NCBI RefSeq assembly: GCF_029893805.1
Contig: NZ_JARXYP010000002.1
Coordinates: forward strand, 2,852,001-2,916,000
Direction of reading: 5' to 3'
Source: Streptomyces sp. SAI-135
Lineage (GTDB): Bacteria > Actinomycetota > Actinomycetes > Streptomycetales > Streptomycetaceae
Length of the DNA: 64,000 nt
Part shown: one piece after another, positions 1 through 7,851 of the stretch
Layout: every line of letters starts with the position of its first letter
Position numbering within the stretch: position 1 is the first letter of the stretch
Translations under genes and position numbers: made by a program
Notes under the pieces: generated by a model
Seen by the model: only the letters and a program-made list of their open reading frames with translations
What the model was told of the DNA's origin: nothing
Databases searched by the model: none

Positions 1-2
1 CG

Positions 3-464
3 TACGAGCCCTGGCACCTGGCGGCCCACCTGGTGGACGAGGCCGCCTGGTCCGGCACACCGGAGCTGGCCCCCACGCTGGTACGCCACGACGCGCGCCC
101 CTCCGACCCCGCGCATCTGTCGGTGGGACCGGGCCGGCTCGCGGCGGCCCGGCGCGGCGAGACCCTGCTCGTGGTGTCCCCGGACCGGCCGGGCGCCCCG
201 CTTCTGGAGCAGGTCCATGACGCCCGGCGGGCCGGGGCCACGGTCCTCTCCCTCGGTCCGGGCGAGGGTGAACTCGCCAGGATGGCCCACGAGTCGCTGG
301 CCGTGCCGGAGGGCACCGACCTCGATCTGGACACCGTGCAGCACCTGGTGAGCGCGGCGGCCGGGGAGAACGCCGTCCCCGCCCCCCGGGGCCGGCGGCG
401 GTTCAGGGACCGGCTGTCGAGACTGGCCGACCAGCTGACGGCACCGCCGCCGGCCCGCTGGTAG
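3..464 (+). CDS. SIS-like conserved protein, 3' part
   Basis: The reading frame is open from the first bases of the window, so the true start is probably upstream. A GTG at 33 is an internal alternative. The visible part has an alternating strand/helix pattern resembling a sugar-isomerase (SIS) fold: a strand ending LLVVSPDRPG, then a helix, then a strand ATVLSLG, and a basic C-terminal tail rich in R and A. No catalytic residues can be assigned. It lies about 50 bases upstream of an MFS exporter on the same strand and may be co-transcribed with it. The fold assignment is inference from pattern only. Confidence 0.55.
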   Translation, partial: YEPWHLAAHLVDEAAWSGTPELAPTLVRHDARPSDPAHLSVGPGRLAAARRGETLLVVSPDRPGAPLLEQVHDARRAGATVLSLGPGEGELARMAHESLAVPEGTDLDLDTVQHLVSAAAGENAVPAPRGRRRFRDRLSRLADQLTAPPPARW

Positions 465-515
465 CCGCGAAAAGCAGTTGCCGGACCGGGATGCCTCCCC
501 CGACCATGACCGGTC

Positions 516-1829
516 GTGACCGACGACGCCCCCGCTCCCCCCTCCGGCCTGCGCGCGATGCTCCCCGACCTCGCCCCCTGGCGGGCCTCCCGGGACTTCC
601 GGCGGCTGTGGTACGCGGGGCTGATCTCGAACTTCGGCAGCTTCCTGACCTTCGTGGCCCTGCCGGTGCAGCTGAAGGACCTGACGGACTCGGCGGCGGC
701 GGTGGGCGCGATCGGGGCGGTGGAGCTGATTCCCCTCCTCGTCTTCGGCCTGTACGGCGGCGCGCTCGCCGACGCCTGGGACAAACGGAAGCTGATCGTG
801 TGGACCGAGGTGGGGCAGGGCCTGCTGAGCGCGGCCCTGCTGCTCAACGCGCTGCTCCCGCACCCCGCCGTCTGGCCGCTGTACGTCGTCGCCGCCCTGT
901 CCTCCGCCCTGGTCTCGGTGCAGCGTCCGGCGCTCGACTCGCTCTGGCCCCGGATCGTGGCCCACGACCACCTCCCGGCGGCGGCCTCGCTGAACTCGTT
1001 CCGCTGGACGGTCGGCGGGGTCGCGGGCCCGGCGCTGGCGGGCGTGGTGGTGGCTTACGCGGGCCTCGGCTGGGCGTACGGGGCGGACCTGCTGACGTTC
1101 GCCGTCTCCGTCGTCCTCATCGCGCGGATCGCTGCCTCCCCGGCCTCCCACGAGGCGGCCAAGCCGTCACTGAAGGCCGTCGCGGAGGGCGCGCGGTACG
1201 CCTGGAGCCGCAAGGAGCTGCTCGGCACCTACGCCGTCGACCTCGCCGCGATGTTCCTGGCGATGCCGCTGGCCCTGCTGCCGTTCCTCGCGGACGAGCT
1301 GGACGCGCGGTGGTCGCTGGGCCTGATGTACGCGAGCGTCCCGCTCGGCGCGCTGCTGGTGAGCCTCATGAGCGGCTGGACGTCCCGGGTCCACCGCCAC
1401 GGCCGGATGGTGGTGCTGTCGGCAGCCCTGTGGGGTGTGGCGATCGCGGCCGCCGGGGTCATGGACGACGTATGGCTGGTGCTGCTGTTCCTGACCGTGG
1501 CCGGCGGCTGCGACATGGTCAGCGGGATCTTCCGCGGGGCCATGTGGAACCAGACGATCCCGGACGAGCTGCGCGGGCGGCTCGCCGGGATCGAGCTGCT
1601 GTCGTACTCGGTCGGCCCGACCGTGGGCCAGGTCAGGGCCGGTGGTTTCGCCGCGTGGTGGGGCGTGCGGACGTCGGTCTGGTCGGGCGGCCTGCTGTGT
1701 GCGGGCGCGGTGGGCCTGCTGGCGCTGTGCCTGCCGAAGCTGATGTCGTACGACGTGCGCACGAACGAGCACGCGACGCGGCTGCGCGAGCAACGCGCGG
1801 CAGCCGCGCCGGCGCCCATGGAGGCGTGA
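516..1829 (+). CDS. MFS exporter (EntS-like)
   Basis: A 437-residue membrane protein with about twelve hydrophobic segments and the MFS loop 2-3 signature GGALADAWDKRK near residue 80. The architecture and sequence style fit the EntS/enterobactin-exporter-like branch, which exports small molecules using the proton gradient. I chose the GTG at 516 because it directly precedes the hydrophilic N-terminus (TDDAPAPPSG) seen in such proteins. An upstream ATG at 491 is in a different frame. The substrate is unknown. The nearby iron/heme genes make siderophore export conceivable, but nothing in the sequence proves it. Confidence 0.8.
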   Translation: MTDDAPAPPSGLRAMLPDLAPWRASRDFRRLWYAGLISNFGSFLTFVALPVQLKDLTDSAAAVGAIGAVELIPLLVFGLYGGALADAWDKRKLIVWTEVGQGLLSAALLLNALLPHPAVWPLYVVAALSSALVSVQRPALDSLWPRIVAHDHLPAAASLNSFRWTVGGVAGPALAGVVVAYAGLGWAYGADLLTFAVSVVLIARIAASPASHEAAKPSLKAVAEGARYAWSRKELLGTYAVDLAAMFLAMPLALLPFLADELDARWSLGLMYASVPLGALLVSLMSGWTSRVHRHGRMVVLSAALWGVAIAAAGVMDDVWLVLLFLTVAGGCDMVSGIFRGAMWNQTIPDELRGRLAGIELLSYSVGPTVGQVRAGGFAAWWGVRTSVWSGGLLCAGAVGLLALCLPKLMSYDVRTNEHATRLREQRAAAAPAPMEA

Positions 1830-2057
1830 TCAGCCGTCCTCGGCCCGGGTGGACGAGTCGTGCCACTTGGGGTCGTTCTCCCACTCCAGGTTGCGCTCGC
1901 GGGCCGTCTCCATCGCGTGCTCGGCCTCCTTGCGGCTCGCGTAGGGCCCGAAGCGGTCCTTGGCCGGGCACTGGGGCCCTTCCTCGACCGTTTTGTGCTC
2001 CAGACAGTAGAACCACTCGCCCGGCTTGCCGACCGCGCGCTTCTTGAACAAGGGCAT
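1830..2057 (-). CDS. small conserved SPOR-like protein
   Basis: A 75-residue hydrophilic protein starting MPLFKKRAVGKPGEWFYC. The ATG at 2057 has a good ribosome binding site (GAGGAGCAGGTC just upstream). It carries two cysteines (WFYCLEH and PQCPAKD) and a C-terminal stretch, GPYASRKEAEHAMETA, that resembles the helix of SPOR domains. It overlaps neither neighbour but abuts the end of the convergent MFS gene (stop at 1829), and it is divergent from map. The family is common in Streptomyces but I know of no assigned function. A longer upstream frame exists but would run into map and is unlikely. Confidence 0.75.
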   Translation of the reverse strand: MPLFKKRAVGKPGEWFYCLEHKTVEEGPQCPAKDRFGPYASRKEAEHAMETARERNLEWENDPKWHDSSTRAEDG

Positions 2058-2102
2058 GACCTGCTCCTCTCGCCTCCGACATGTTCCCCCATCGCCGCTG
2101 GA

Positions 2103-2108
2103 TAGACT
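2103..2108 (+). promoter_or_regulatory. candidate -10 element of map (leaderless)
   Basis: TAGACT lies 7 bases before the map ATG at 2116, and there is no purine-rich ribosome binding site between them. This is the geometry of a leaderless Streptomyces transcript. Confidence 0.4.
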
Positions 2109-2115
2109 CGTCCGC

Positions 2116-2973
2116 ATGTCTGGCCAGTCGCTGCTCGTGCCCGGGGAGCTGTCCCCCATCCGTTCCGTGCCCGGAAACATCCGGCGTCCCGAGTACGTCG
2201 GCAAGCCCGCGCCGGCGCCGTACACCGGGCCGGAGGTGCAGACCCCGGAGACGATCGAGGCGATGCGGGTCGCCGGCCGTATCGCGGCGCGGGCGATGGC
2301 GGAGGCCGCGAAGCTGATCGCTCCCGGGGTGACCACCGACGAGCTGGACAAGGTGGCGCACGAGTACATGTGCGACCACGGCGCCTACCCGTCGACGCTG
2401 GGGTACCGGGGTTTCCCGAAGTCGCTGTGCACGAGCCTCAACGAGGTGATCTGCCACGGCATTCCGGACTCCACCGTGCTCCGGGACGGCGACATCATCA
2501 ACCTCGACGTGACGGCGTACATCGGCGGGGTGCACGGCGACAACAACGCGACGTACCTGGTGGGTGACGTCGACGAGGAGAGCCGGCTGCTGGTCGAGCG
2601 GACCCGGGAGTCCCTGGACCGTGCGATCAAGGCGGTCAAGCCGGGCCGGCAGATCAACATCATCGGCCGTGTGATCGAGTCGTACGCCAAGCGCTTCGGC
2701 TACGGAGTCGTCCGCGACTTCACGGGCCACGGCATCAACTCCTCCTTCCACAGCGGCCTGATCATCCCGCACTACGACAGCCCGCACGCGACGACGGTCA
2801 TCCAGCCCGGGATGACCTTCACGATCGAGCCGATGCTGACGCTCGGGACGCACGAGTACGACATGTGGGACGACGGGTGGACGGTCGTCACGAAGGACCG
2901 CAAGCGGACGGCCCAGTTCGAGCACACGCTGGTGGTGACGGAGACGGGCGCGGAGATCCTGACCCTCCCCTGA
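2116..2973 (+). CDS. map: type I methionine aminopeptidase
   Basis: A 285-residue protein that removes the initiator methionine from nascent proteins. The five metal ligands of the family are visible: Asp in NLDVTAY, Asp in HGDNNATY, His in FTGHGIN, Glu in FTIEPM and Glu in QFEHT. The N-terminus (about 35 residues, with PEYVGKP) is the extension typical of actinobacterial MAP type Ia/Ic-like enzymes. The ATG at 2116 gives the usual family length; an in-frame upstream extension to 2026 would run through the divergent small gene. A factor-independent-type hairpin follows the stop. Confidence 0.95.
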   Translation: MSGQSLLVPGELSPIRSVPGNIRRPEYVGKPAPAPYTGPEVQTPETIEAMRVAGRIAARAMAEAAKLIAPGVTTDELDKVAHEYMCDHGAYPSTLGYRGFPKSLCTSLNEVICHGIPDSTVLRDGDIINLDVTAYIGGVHGDNNATYLVGDVDEESRLLVERTRESLDRAIKAVKPGRQINIIGRVIESYAKRFGYGVVRDFTGHGINSSFHSGLIIPHYDSPHATTVIQPGMTFTIEPMLTLGTHEYDMWDDGWTVVTKDRKRTAQFEHTLVVTETGAEILTLP

Positions 2974-2980
2974 CCAGGCG

Positions 2981-3009
2981 AAAGACCCGTCCCCCCGGGG
3001 CGGGTCTTT
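2981..3009 (+). terminator. terminator of map
   Basis: Inverted repeat AAAGACCCG (2981-2989) with CGGGTCTTT (3001-3009), followed by a short T-rich run, 8 bases after the map stop. Confidence 0.85.
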
Positions 3010-3024
3010 TCTTGTACCCTTTTA

Positions 3025-3039
3025 CCGACAGACTGTCGG
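3025..3039. promoter_or_regulatory. 15-bp dyad upstream of heme oxygenase
   Basis: CCGACAGACTGTCGG is a perfect dyad with 6-base arms and a 3-base centre. It sits 14 bp upstream of the iron box. The size suits a TetR-type repressor or a second heme/iron regulator. No regulator gene adjoins it. Confidence 0.5.
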
Positions 3040-3052
3040 CAAACCTATTGAC

Positions 3053-3071
3053 TTAGGCAAGCCTTACCTTA
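3053..3071. promoter_or_regulatory. iron box (DmdR/DtxR type) of heme oxygenase
   Basis: TTAGGCAAGCCTTACCTTA matches the Streptomyces DmdR1/DtxR iron box (TTAGGTTAGGCTCACCTAA) at most positions. It overlaps a TTGACT hexamer (3048-3053) and lies just before the heme oxygenase start, so iron-dependent repression is expected. Confidence 0.8.
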
Positions 3072-3084
3072 TTGGATGTACCGC

Positions 3085-3732
3085 ATGGACTCCTTCTCGA
3101 CAGTCATCCGCACCGCGTCCCACGAGCAGCATGTCGAGGCGGAGACCTCGACGTTCATGAGCGACCTGCTCGGCGGCCGGCTCGGCGTCGACGCCTACGC
3201 GCGCTACACCGAGCAACTGTGGTTCGTCTACGAGGCGCTGGAGACCGGCACCGAGCGGCTGGCGGCGGACCCGGTGACCGCCCCCTTCATCCGGCCGGAG
3301 CTGTTCCGACGGGCGGCGCTGGAGCGGGACCTGGAGCATCTGCGGGGCGCGGACTGGCGCAGGGTCGTCTCGGCCCTGCCGGCGACGGAGGTCTACGCGG
3401 CCCGGGTGCGCGAGTGCGCCGAGCAGTGGCGGGCGGGCTACATCGCCCACCACTACACCCGCTATCTCGGCGACCTCTCCGGCGGCCAGATCATCCGGGA
3501 CCGGGCGGAGAAGACCTGGGGCTTCGAGAGGAAGGGCGACGGCGTCCGCTTCTACGTCTTCGAGGAGATCACCAACCCGGCCGCGTTCAAGCGGGGTTAC
3601 CGCCGACTACTGGACGAAGTCCGCGCGGACGATCTGGAGAGGCAGCGCGTGGTGGCCGAGTGCAAGAGGGCGTTCGCCCTGAACACCGCGATGTTCAGGG
3701 CCCTCGCCGAGGAGTTCCCGCTGAGCGCCTAG
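3085..3732 (+). CDS. biliverdin-producing heme oxygenase
   Basis: A 215-residue protein, the same length as HmuO of Corynebacterium. It opens the heme macrocycle to release iron, CO and biliverdin. The proximal heme ligand is probably His16 (QHVEAE), followed by the family run STFMSDLL. The distal-helix signature is RYLGDLSGGQ near residue 135, preceded by AHHYTRY. I chose the ATG at 3085; an in-frame ATG at 3076 adds three residues and cannot be excluded. The iron box directly upstream indicates induction under iron starvation, consistent with use of host or environmental heme as an iron source next to the efe locus. Confidence 0.93.
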   Translation: MDSFSTVIRTASHEQHVEAETSTFMSDLLGGRLGVDAYARYTEQLWFVYEALETGTERLAADPVTAPFIRPELFRRAALERDLEHLRGADWRRVVSALPATEVYAARVRECAEQWRAGYIAHHYTRYLGDLSGGQIIRDRAEKTWGFERKGDGVRFYVFEEITNPAAFKRGYRRLLDEVRADDLERQRVVAECKRAFALNTAMFRALAEEFPLSA

Positions 3733-4385
3733 CGCTCGGGCTGGCGTTCCAGGAAGACGCGGCCGCCGATCTCCACCCAGCCGTAGGGCTGGGGTGCGGT
3801 GAGGATCTGGGAGCCCGCGCCCTGGGTGATGTTCAGGGCGCGGCCGAGCCGGTCGGTCAGCTGCATCGCCGCGGCGCCGGTGGCCTCGTCCTCCTCGACC
3901 CCGTCGCCCCGGCCGGGAAAGCCGCGGGCCCGGATGCGTCCGGCGGCCTCGTCCTCCCAGGCCCAGGCGTAGATCCACTCCCCCGGCGCCGGGACCGCCA
4001 GGTCGTCCACCTCGGCGGCGCTGCCGTACTGCCGGAAGGTCCGGGGCGCCGCCCACTCGGCCCGCGCCTCGATCCAGCTGAACTCACCGTCGAGGCGGGC
4101 CCCGACGACCCCAGCGGGTGTGACGAGTTCGGGCACGTCGAGCAGCCAGGCGGCGCCGACGCACGGGTATCCGGCGAACGCCAGCCGCACCGAGGGCGTG
4201 TAGATGTCGATGACGCCCCGCTCGGGGTCGTCGACGAACACGGTCTCGCTGAACCCGAGCTTCGCGGCGAACGCCTGTCGCTCGTCCCGGTCCGGCATCA
4301 CGGACCCCTCACGGACGACTCCCAGCTCATTGCCGTAGCCGCCGTTCGGCGAGCAGAAGACGCGCAGCACGTCGTAGTCAGTCAC
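3729..4385 (-). CDS. short PhzF-family isomerase-like protein
   Basis: A 218-residue member of the PhzF/diaminopimelate-epimerase-like fold. The catalytic Glu context is present (LGFSETVFV), as is the second-half glycine motif DEATGAAA near residue 170. It is clearly shorter than typical PhzF proteins (about 280 residues). The usual GNPAAVV is GNELGVV and the usual GHPT is GYPC, so catalysis may differ. It is convergent with heme oxygenase, overlapping by 4 bases, and divergent from efeO. The substrate is unknown. This family is common in Actinobacteria outside phenazine pathways, so a phenazine role should not be assumed. Confidence 0.75.
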   Translation of the reverse strand: MTDYDVLRVFCSPNGGYGNELGVVREGSVMPDRDERQAFAAKLGFSETVFVDDPERGVIDIYTPSVRLAFAGYPCVGAAWLLDVPELVTPAGVVGARLDGEFSWIEARAEWAAPRTFRQYGSAAEVDDLAVPAPGEWIYAWAWEDEAAGRIRARGFPGRGDGVEEDEATGAAAMQLTDRLGRALNITQGAGSQILTAPQPYGWVEIGGRVFLERQPER

Positions 4386-4495
4386 GGGGGAATTGAAGCA
4401 TCCGGGAGCCCGGGGTTCCGACGGGCGGCCGTCACCGGAACAGACCCTCCCCGGTACCTCCGTAACGGCACATTTGAATGTCCCTTGAATCTTAC

Positions 4496-4557
4496 TTGAC
4501 GTTTATTTTGAGCCATACATAGATAAGCCTCAGATAAGTTAGGCGAGCCTATCCAAC
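4496..4557 (+). promoter_or_regulatory. efe promoter with iron box
   Basis: A TTGACG hexamer (4496-4501) is followed by an AT-rich stretch containing TAGATA (4520-4525). The 19-mer TTAGGCGAGCCTATCCAAC (4539-4557) then matches the DmdR/DtxR iron box (TTAGG..AG.CT.. pattern). The site lies where transcription would start, 14 bp before the efeO start codon, consistent with repression by iron-loaded DmdR1. Confidence 0.72.
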
Positions 4558-4571
4558 CCTCAGGAGCTCGT

Positions 4572-5717
4572 ATGCGCGCCGTCAGACTGTCCGTCCTCAC
4601 CGCCACCGCCGTGGCGGCCCTGACCGCCGTCACGGGGTGCACGGAGAAGGCAAGCTCCGGGGGCAGCGACCGTGTGATCGACGTGACCGCCACGGACAGC
4701 AAGTGCGAGGTCTCCAAGAAGGAGTTCCCGGCCGGCCACGTGGAACTCGCGATCGAGAACAAGGGCTCCAAGGTCACCGAGGTCTACGTCCTGTTCCCGG
4801 ACGACCGGATCGTCACCGAGCGGGAGAACATCGGCCCCGGCACCAAGCAGAAGGTCACCGCCGAGGTGAAGGCCGGCGACTACACGATCGCCTGCAAGCC
4901 CGGCATGAAGGGCGACGGCATCCGCCAGGAGGTCAAGGCCACCGGCGGGACCGCCGCCAAGCGCGACCCGCGTCTGGACGCGGCCGTCGCCGCGTACCGC
5001 AAGTACGCGCAGGAGCAGGCCGACGCGACCCTGCCGCTGGCGAAGACCTTCGCCGCCGCCGTCAAGGCCGGTGACCTGGAGGCCGCCAAGAAGGCCTACG
5101 CCCCCTCCCGCATCGGCTGGGAGCGCACCGAGCCGGTCGCCGAGTCCTTCGGTGACATCGACCCCAAGGTCGACGTCCGCGAGGACGGCCTGGAGGACGG
5201 CCAGAAGTGGACCGGCTGGCACCGGCTGGAGAAGTCCCTCTGGCAGGACAAGAAGATCACCGCCGAGGACAAGACCCTCGCCGACCAGCTCATCACCGAC
5301 CTCACCGACTGGCAGAACCGGGTCGGCAAGGCGGACATCACCCCGACCTCCATGGCCAACGGCGCCAAGGAGCTCCTCGACGAGGTCGCCACCGGCAAGG
5401 TCACCGGCGAGGAGGAGCGCTACTCGCACACCGACCTCGTCGACTTCAAGGCCAACGTCGAGGGCGCCGAGAAGTCGTACGAGCTGCTGAAGCCGGTCGC
5501 CGAGGAGAACGACGCAGCCCTGGTCGCCGAGCTCGACAAGCAGTTCGCGGCGCTCGACACGCTGCTGGACAAGTACCGGGCGGACAAGTCGTCGTACGAC
5601 TTCACCTCGTACGACAAGGTCGGCGACGCCGATCGCAAGCAGCTGTCGGACGGTGTGAACGCGCTCGCGGAGCCGCTGTCCAAGCTGGCCGCAGCCGTCG
5701 TCACCAAGTCCTCCTGA
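4572..5717 (+). CDS. efeO: iron-uptake lipoprotein EfeO
   Basis: A 381-residue protein with a lipoprotein signal (lipobox AVTGC at about residue 22). An N-terminal cupredoxin-like domain (about residues 30-125) precedes a C-terminal M75 peptidase-like helical domain carrying the HxxE metal motif (HRLE in GWHRLEKSLW, near residue 216). In the EfeUOB system EfeO is the extracytoplasmic component that binds iron and works with EfeB and the EfeU permease. The ATG at 4572 follows the ribosome binding site CAGGAG. It is first in the efeO-efeB-efeU operon, with 10 and 3 bases between genes, behind an iron box. Confidence 0.95.
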   Translation: MRAVRLSVLTATAVAALTAVTGCTEKASSGGSDRVIDVTATDSKCEVSKKEFPAGHVELAIENKGSKVTEVYVLFPDDRIVTERENIGPGTKQKVTAEVKAGDYTIACKPGMKGDGIRQEVKATGGTAAKRDPRLDAAVAAYRKYAQEQADATLPLAKTFAAAVKAGDLEAAKKAYAPSRIGWERTEPVAESFGDIDPKVDVREDGLEDGQKWTGWHRLEKSLWQDKKITAEDKTLADQLITDLTDWQNRVGKADITPTSMANGAKELLDEVATGKVTGEEERYSHTDLVDFKANVEGAEKSYELLKPVAEENDAALVAELDKQFAALDTLLDKYRADKSSYDFTSYDKVGDADRKQLSDGVNALAEPLSKLAAAVVTKSS

Positions 5718-5727
5718 GGCCGGGGCC

Positions 5728-6975
5728 ATGACCGACGCAGCAGAAACCCCGAGCCCCTCGCGGCGCGCACTCATCGGCTGGGGCGGGGCCGGGCTCGCGC
5801 TCGGTGCCGCCGCGGCCGGCGGCGCGGTCGCGATGACCCGCACCGGGGACGACATCAGCCCCACCGCCGCCGAGGCCGGTGCCGCCGTGGAGTTCCACGG
5901 CGCCCACCAGGCCGGCATCGCCACGCCCGTGCAGGACCGGCTGCACTTCGCCGCGTTCGACGTGACGACCGACGACCGCGCCGAGTTCGTGCAGATGCTC
6001 AAGGACTGGACGGCCGCGGCCCGCCGGATGACCGCCGGCAAGGCGGTCGGGGACGGGGCGTACGGCGGTCTCGCCGAGGCGCCGCCGGACGACACCGGGG
6101 AGGCGCTGGGGCTCAAGCCGTCCCGGCTGACGCTCACCATCGGCTTCGGGCCGTCCCTGTTCGAGAAGTTCGACCTGGCCGACCGGCGGCCCGAGGCGCT
6201 CGTCGACCTCCCCCAGTTCGCCGGGGACAACCTCGACAAGAACCGCAGCGGCGGCGACCTGTGCGTCCAGGCCTGCGCCGACGACCCGCAGGTCGCCGTG
6301 CACGCCATCCGCAACCTCGCCCGGATCGGCTTCGGCAAGGTCGTCATCAGGTGGTCCCAGCTCGGCTTCGGCAAGACGTCCTCGACCACGCCCGACGCGC
6401 AGACCCCGCGCAATCTGATGGGCTTCAAGGACGGCACCCGCAACATCGCGGGCACGGAGACGGACCGGCTGAAGAAGTTCGTCTGGGCCGACGGCAAGGA
6501 CAAGGACTGGATGGCCGGCGGCTCCTACCTCGTCGCCCGCCGCATCCGCATGCACATCGAGACCTGGGACCGCACCTCGCTCCAGGAGCAGGAGGACATC
6601 TTCGGCCGGGACAAGGGCGAGGGCGCCCCGGTCGGCAGGGCCAAGGAGCGCGACAAGCCGTTCCTGCCGGCGATGAAGCCCGACGCGCACGTCCGGCTCG
6701 CGCACCCCGACTCCAACGGCGGGGCGACGATCCTGCGCCGCGGCTACTCCTTCACCGACGGCACGGACGGACTGGGCCGGCTGGACGCGGGGCTGTTCTT
6801 CCTCGCGTACCAGAAGGACGTCCGCGAGGGCTTCATCCGGATCCAGCGGCATCTGTCCACCGACGCGCTCAACGAGTACATCCAGCACGTGGGTTCAGCG
6901 GTCTTCGCCGTCCCGCCCGGCGTCCGTGACAAGGACGACTGGTGGGGCAGCACGCTGTTCTCCGAGGAGGGCTGA
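5728..6975 (+). CDS. efeB: Tat-secreted DyP-type peroxidase EfeB
   Basis: A 415-residue deferrochelatase/peroxidase. The N-terminus has a twin-arginine signal (SRRALIGW followed by a hydrophobic Ala/Gly stretch), so it is exported folded with its heme. The DyP signature GFKDGTRN (GxxDG, catalytic Asp) is near residue 232, and HVRLAHP holds the likely proximal heme His. It acts with EfeO and EfeU in acquiring iron at the cell surface, and extraction of iron from heme has been proposed for the family. It lies 10 bases after efeO and 3 before efeU. Confidence 0.95.
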   Translation: MTDAAETPSPSRRALIGWGGAGLALGAAAAGGAVAMTRTGDDISPTAAEAGAAVEFHGAHQAGIATPVQDRLHFAAFDVTTDDRAEFVQMLKDWTAAARRMTAGKAVGDGAYGGLAEAPPDDTGEALGLKPSRLTLTIGFGPSLFEKFDLADRRPEALVDLPQFAGDNLDKNRSGGDLCVQACADDPQVAVHAIRNLARIGFGKVVIRWSQLGFGKTSSTTPDAQTPRNLMGFKDGTRNIAGTETDRLKKFVWADGKDKDWMAGGSYLVARRIRMHIETWDRTSLQEQEDIFGRDKGEGAPVGRAKERDKPFLPAMKPDAHVRLAHPDSNGGATILRRGYSFTDGTDGLGRLDAGLFFLAYQKDVREGFIRIQRHLSTDALNEYIQHVGSAVFAVPPGVRDKDDWWGSTLFSEEG

Positions 6976-6978
6976 CCC

Positions 6979-7851
6979 GTGTTCTCCAACTACCTGATCG
7001 GTCTGCGCGAGGGCCTGGAGGCGTCTCTCGTCGTCTGCATCCTCATCGCCTACCTGGTGAAGACGGGCCGCCGGGACGCCCTCCGGCCCATCTGGACCGG
7101 CATCGGCGTCGCGGTGGCGCTCGCCCTCGGTTTCGGGTGCGCGCTCGAATTCGGCTCGCAGGAGCTCACGTTCGAGGCGCAGGAGGCCCTCGGCGGCACC
7201 CTGTCGGTCATCGCGGTCGGCCTGGTGACGTGGATGGTCTTCTGGATGCGGCGCACCGCCCGGCATCTGAAGTCCGAGCTGCACGGCAAGCTGGACGCCG
7301 CCCTGCAGATGGGCACGGGTGCCCTGGTCGCCACCGCGTTCCTGGCCGTCGGCCGGGAGGGCCTGGAGACCGCCCTGTTCGTGTGGACGTCGGTGCGCGC
7401 GGCCGGTGACGGCACCCCGCGCCCGCTGATCGGGGCGGCCCTGGGCATCCTGACCGCGATCGCGCTCGGCTGGCTGTTCTACCGCGGCGCCCTGCGCATC
7501 AACCTCGCCAAGTTCTTCACCTGGACCGGCGGGATGCTCGTGGTCGTGGCCGCGGGGGTGCTGGCGTACGGCTTCCACGACCTCCAGGAGGCCGACTGGC
7601 TGCCCGGCCTGAACGACAAGGCCTTCGACATCAGCGACACGGTCCCCCCGGACAGCTGGTACGGCACCCTCCTCAAGGGTGTGTTCAACTTCCAGCCGGA
7701 CCCGACCGTCCTTCAGGTCACGGTGTGGCTGCTGTACTTGGTCCCGACGCTCGCGCTCTTCCTCGCCCCGGTAGGGTTCGCCTCCGGGAAGGGGAAGGTG
7801 AAGGCACCTGATGAGCAGGGATCGCAGCCCTCGAAGGCTCCGCAGGCTTGA
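6979..7851 (+). CDS. efeU: iron permease EfeU (FTR1 family)
   Basis: A 290-residue membrane protein with about seven hydrophobic segments. Both REGLE iron-binding motifs of the FTR1 family are present, in the first segment (REGLEAS, residues 10-16) and the fourth (REGLETA, near residue 130). It transports the iron delivered by EfeO/EfeB. The GTG at 6979 starts 3 bases after the efeB stop, indicating translational coupling. Its last 41 bases overlap the next gene. Confidence 0.95.
   Translation: MFSNYLIGLREGLEASLVVCILIAYLVKTGRRDALRPIWTGIGVAVALALGFGCALEFGSQELTFEAQEALGGTLSVIAVGLVTWMVFWMRRTARHLKSELHGKLDAALQMGTGALVATAFLAVGREGLETALFVWTSVRAAGDGTPRPLIGAALGILTAIALGWLFYRGALRINLAKFFTWTGGMLVVVAAGVLAYGFHDLQEADWLPGLNDKAFDISDTVPPDSWYGTLLKGVFNFQPDPTVLQVTVWLLYLVPTLALFLAPVGFASGKGKVKAPDEQGSQPSKAPQA

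Noticed and set aside
3729..4385. Phenazine biosynthesis
   Set aside because: No other phz genes are nearby, and the PhzF fold is used in many unrelated proteins.
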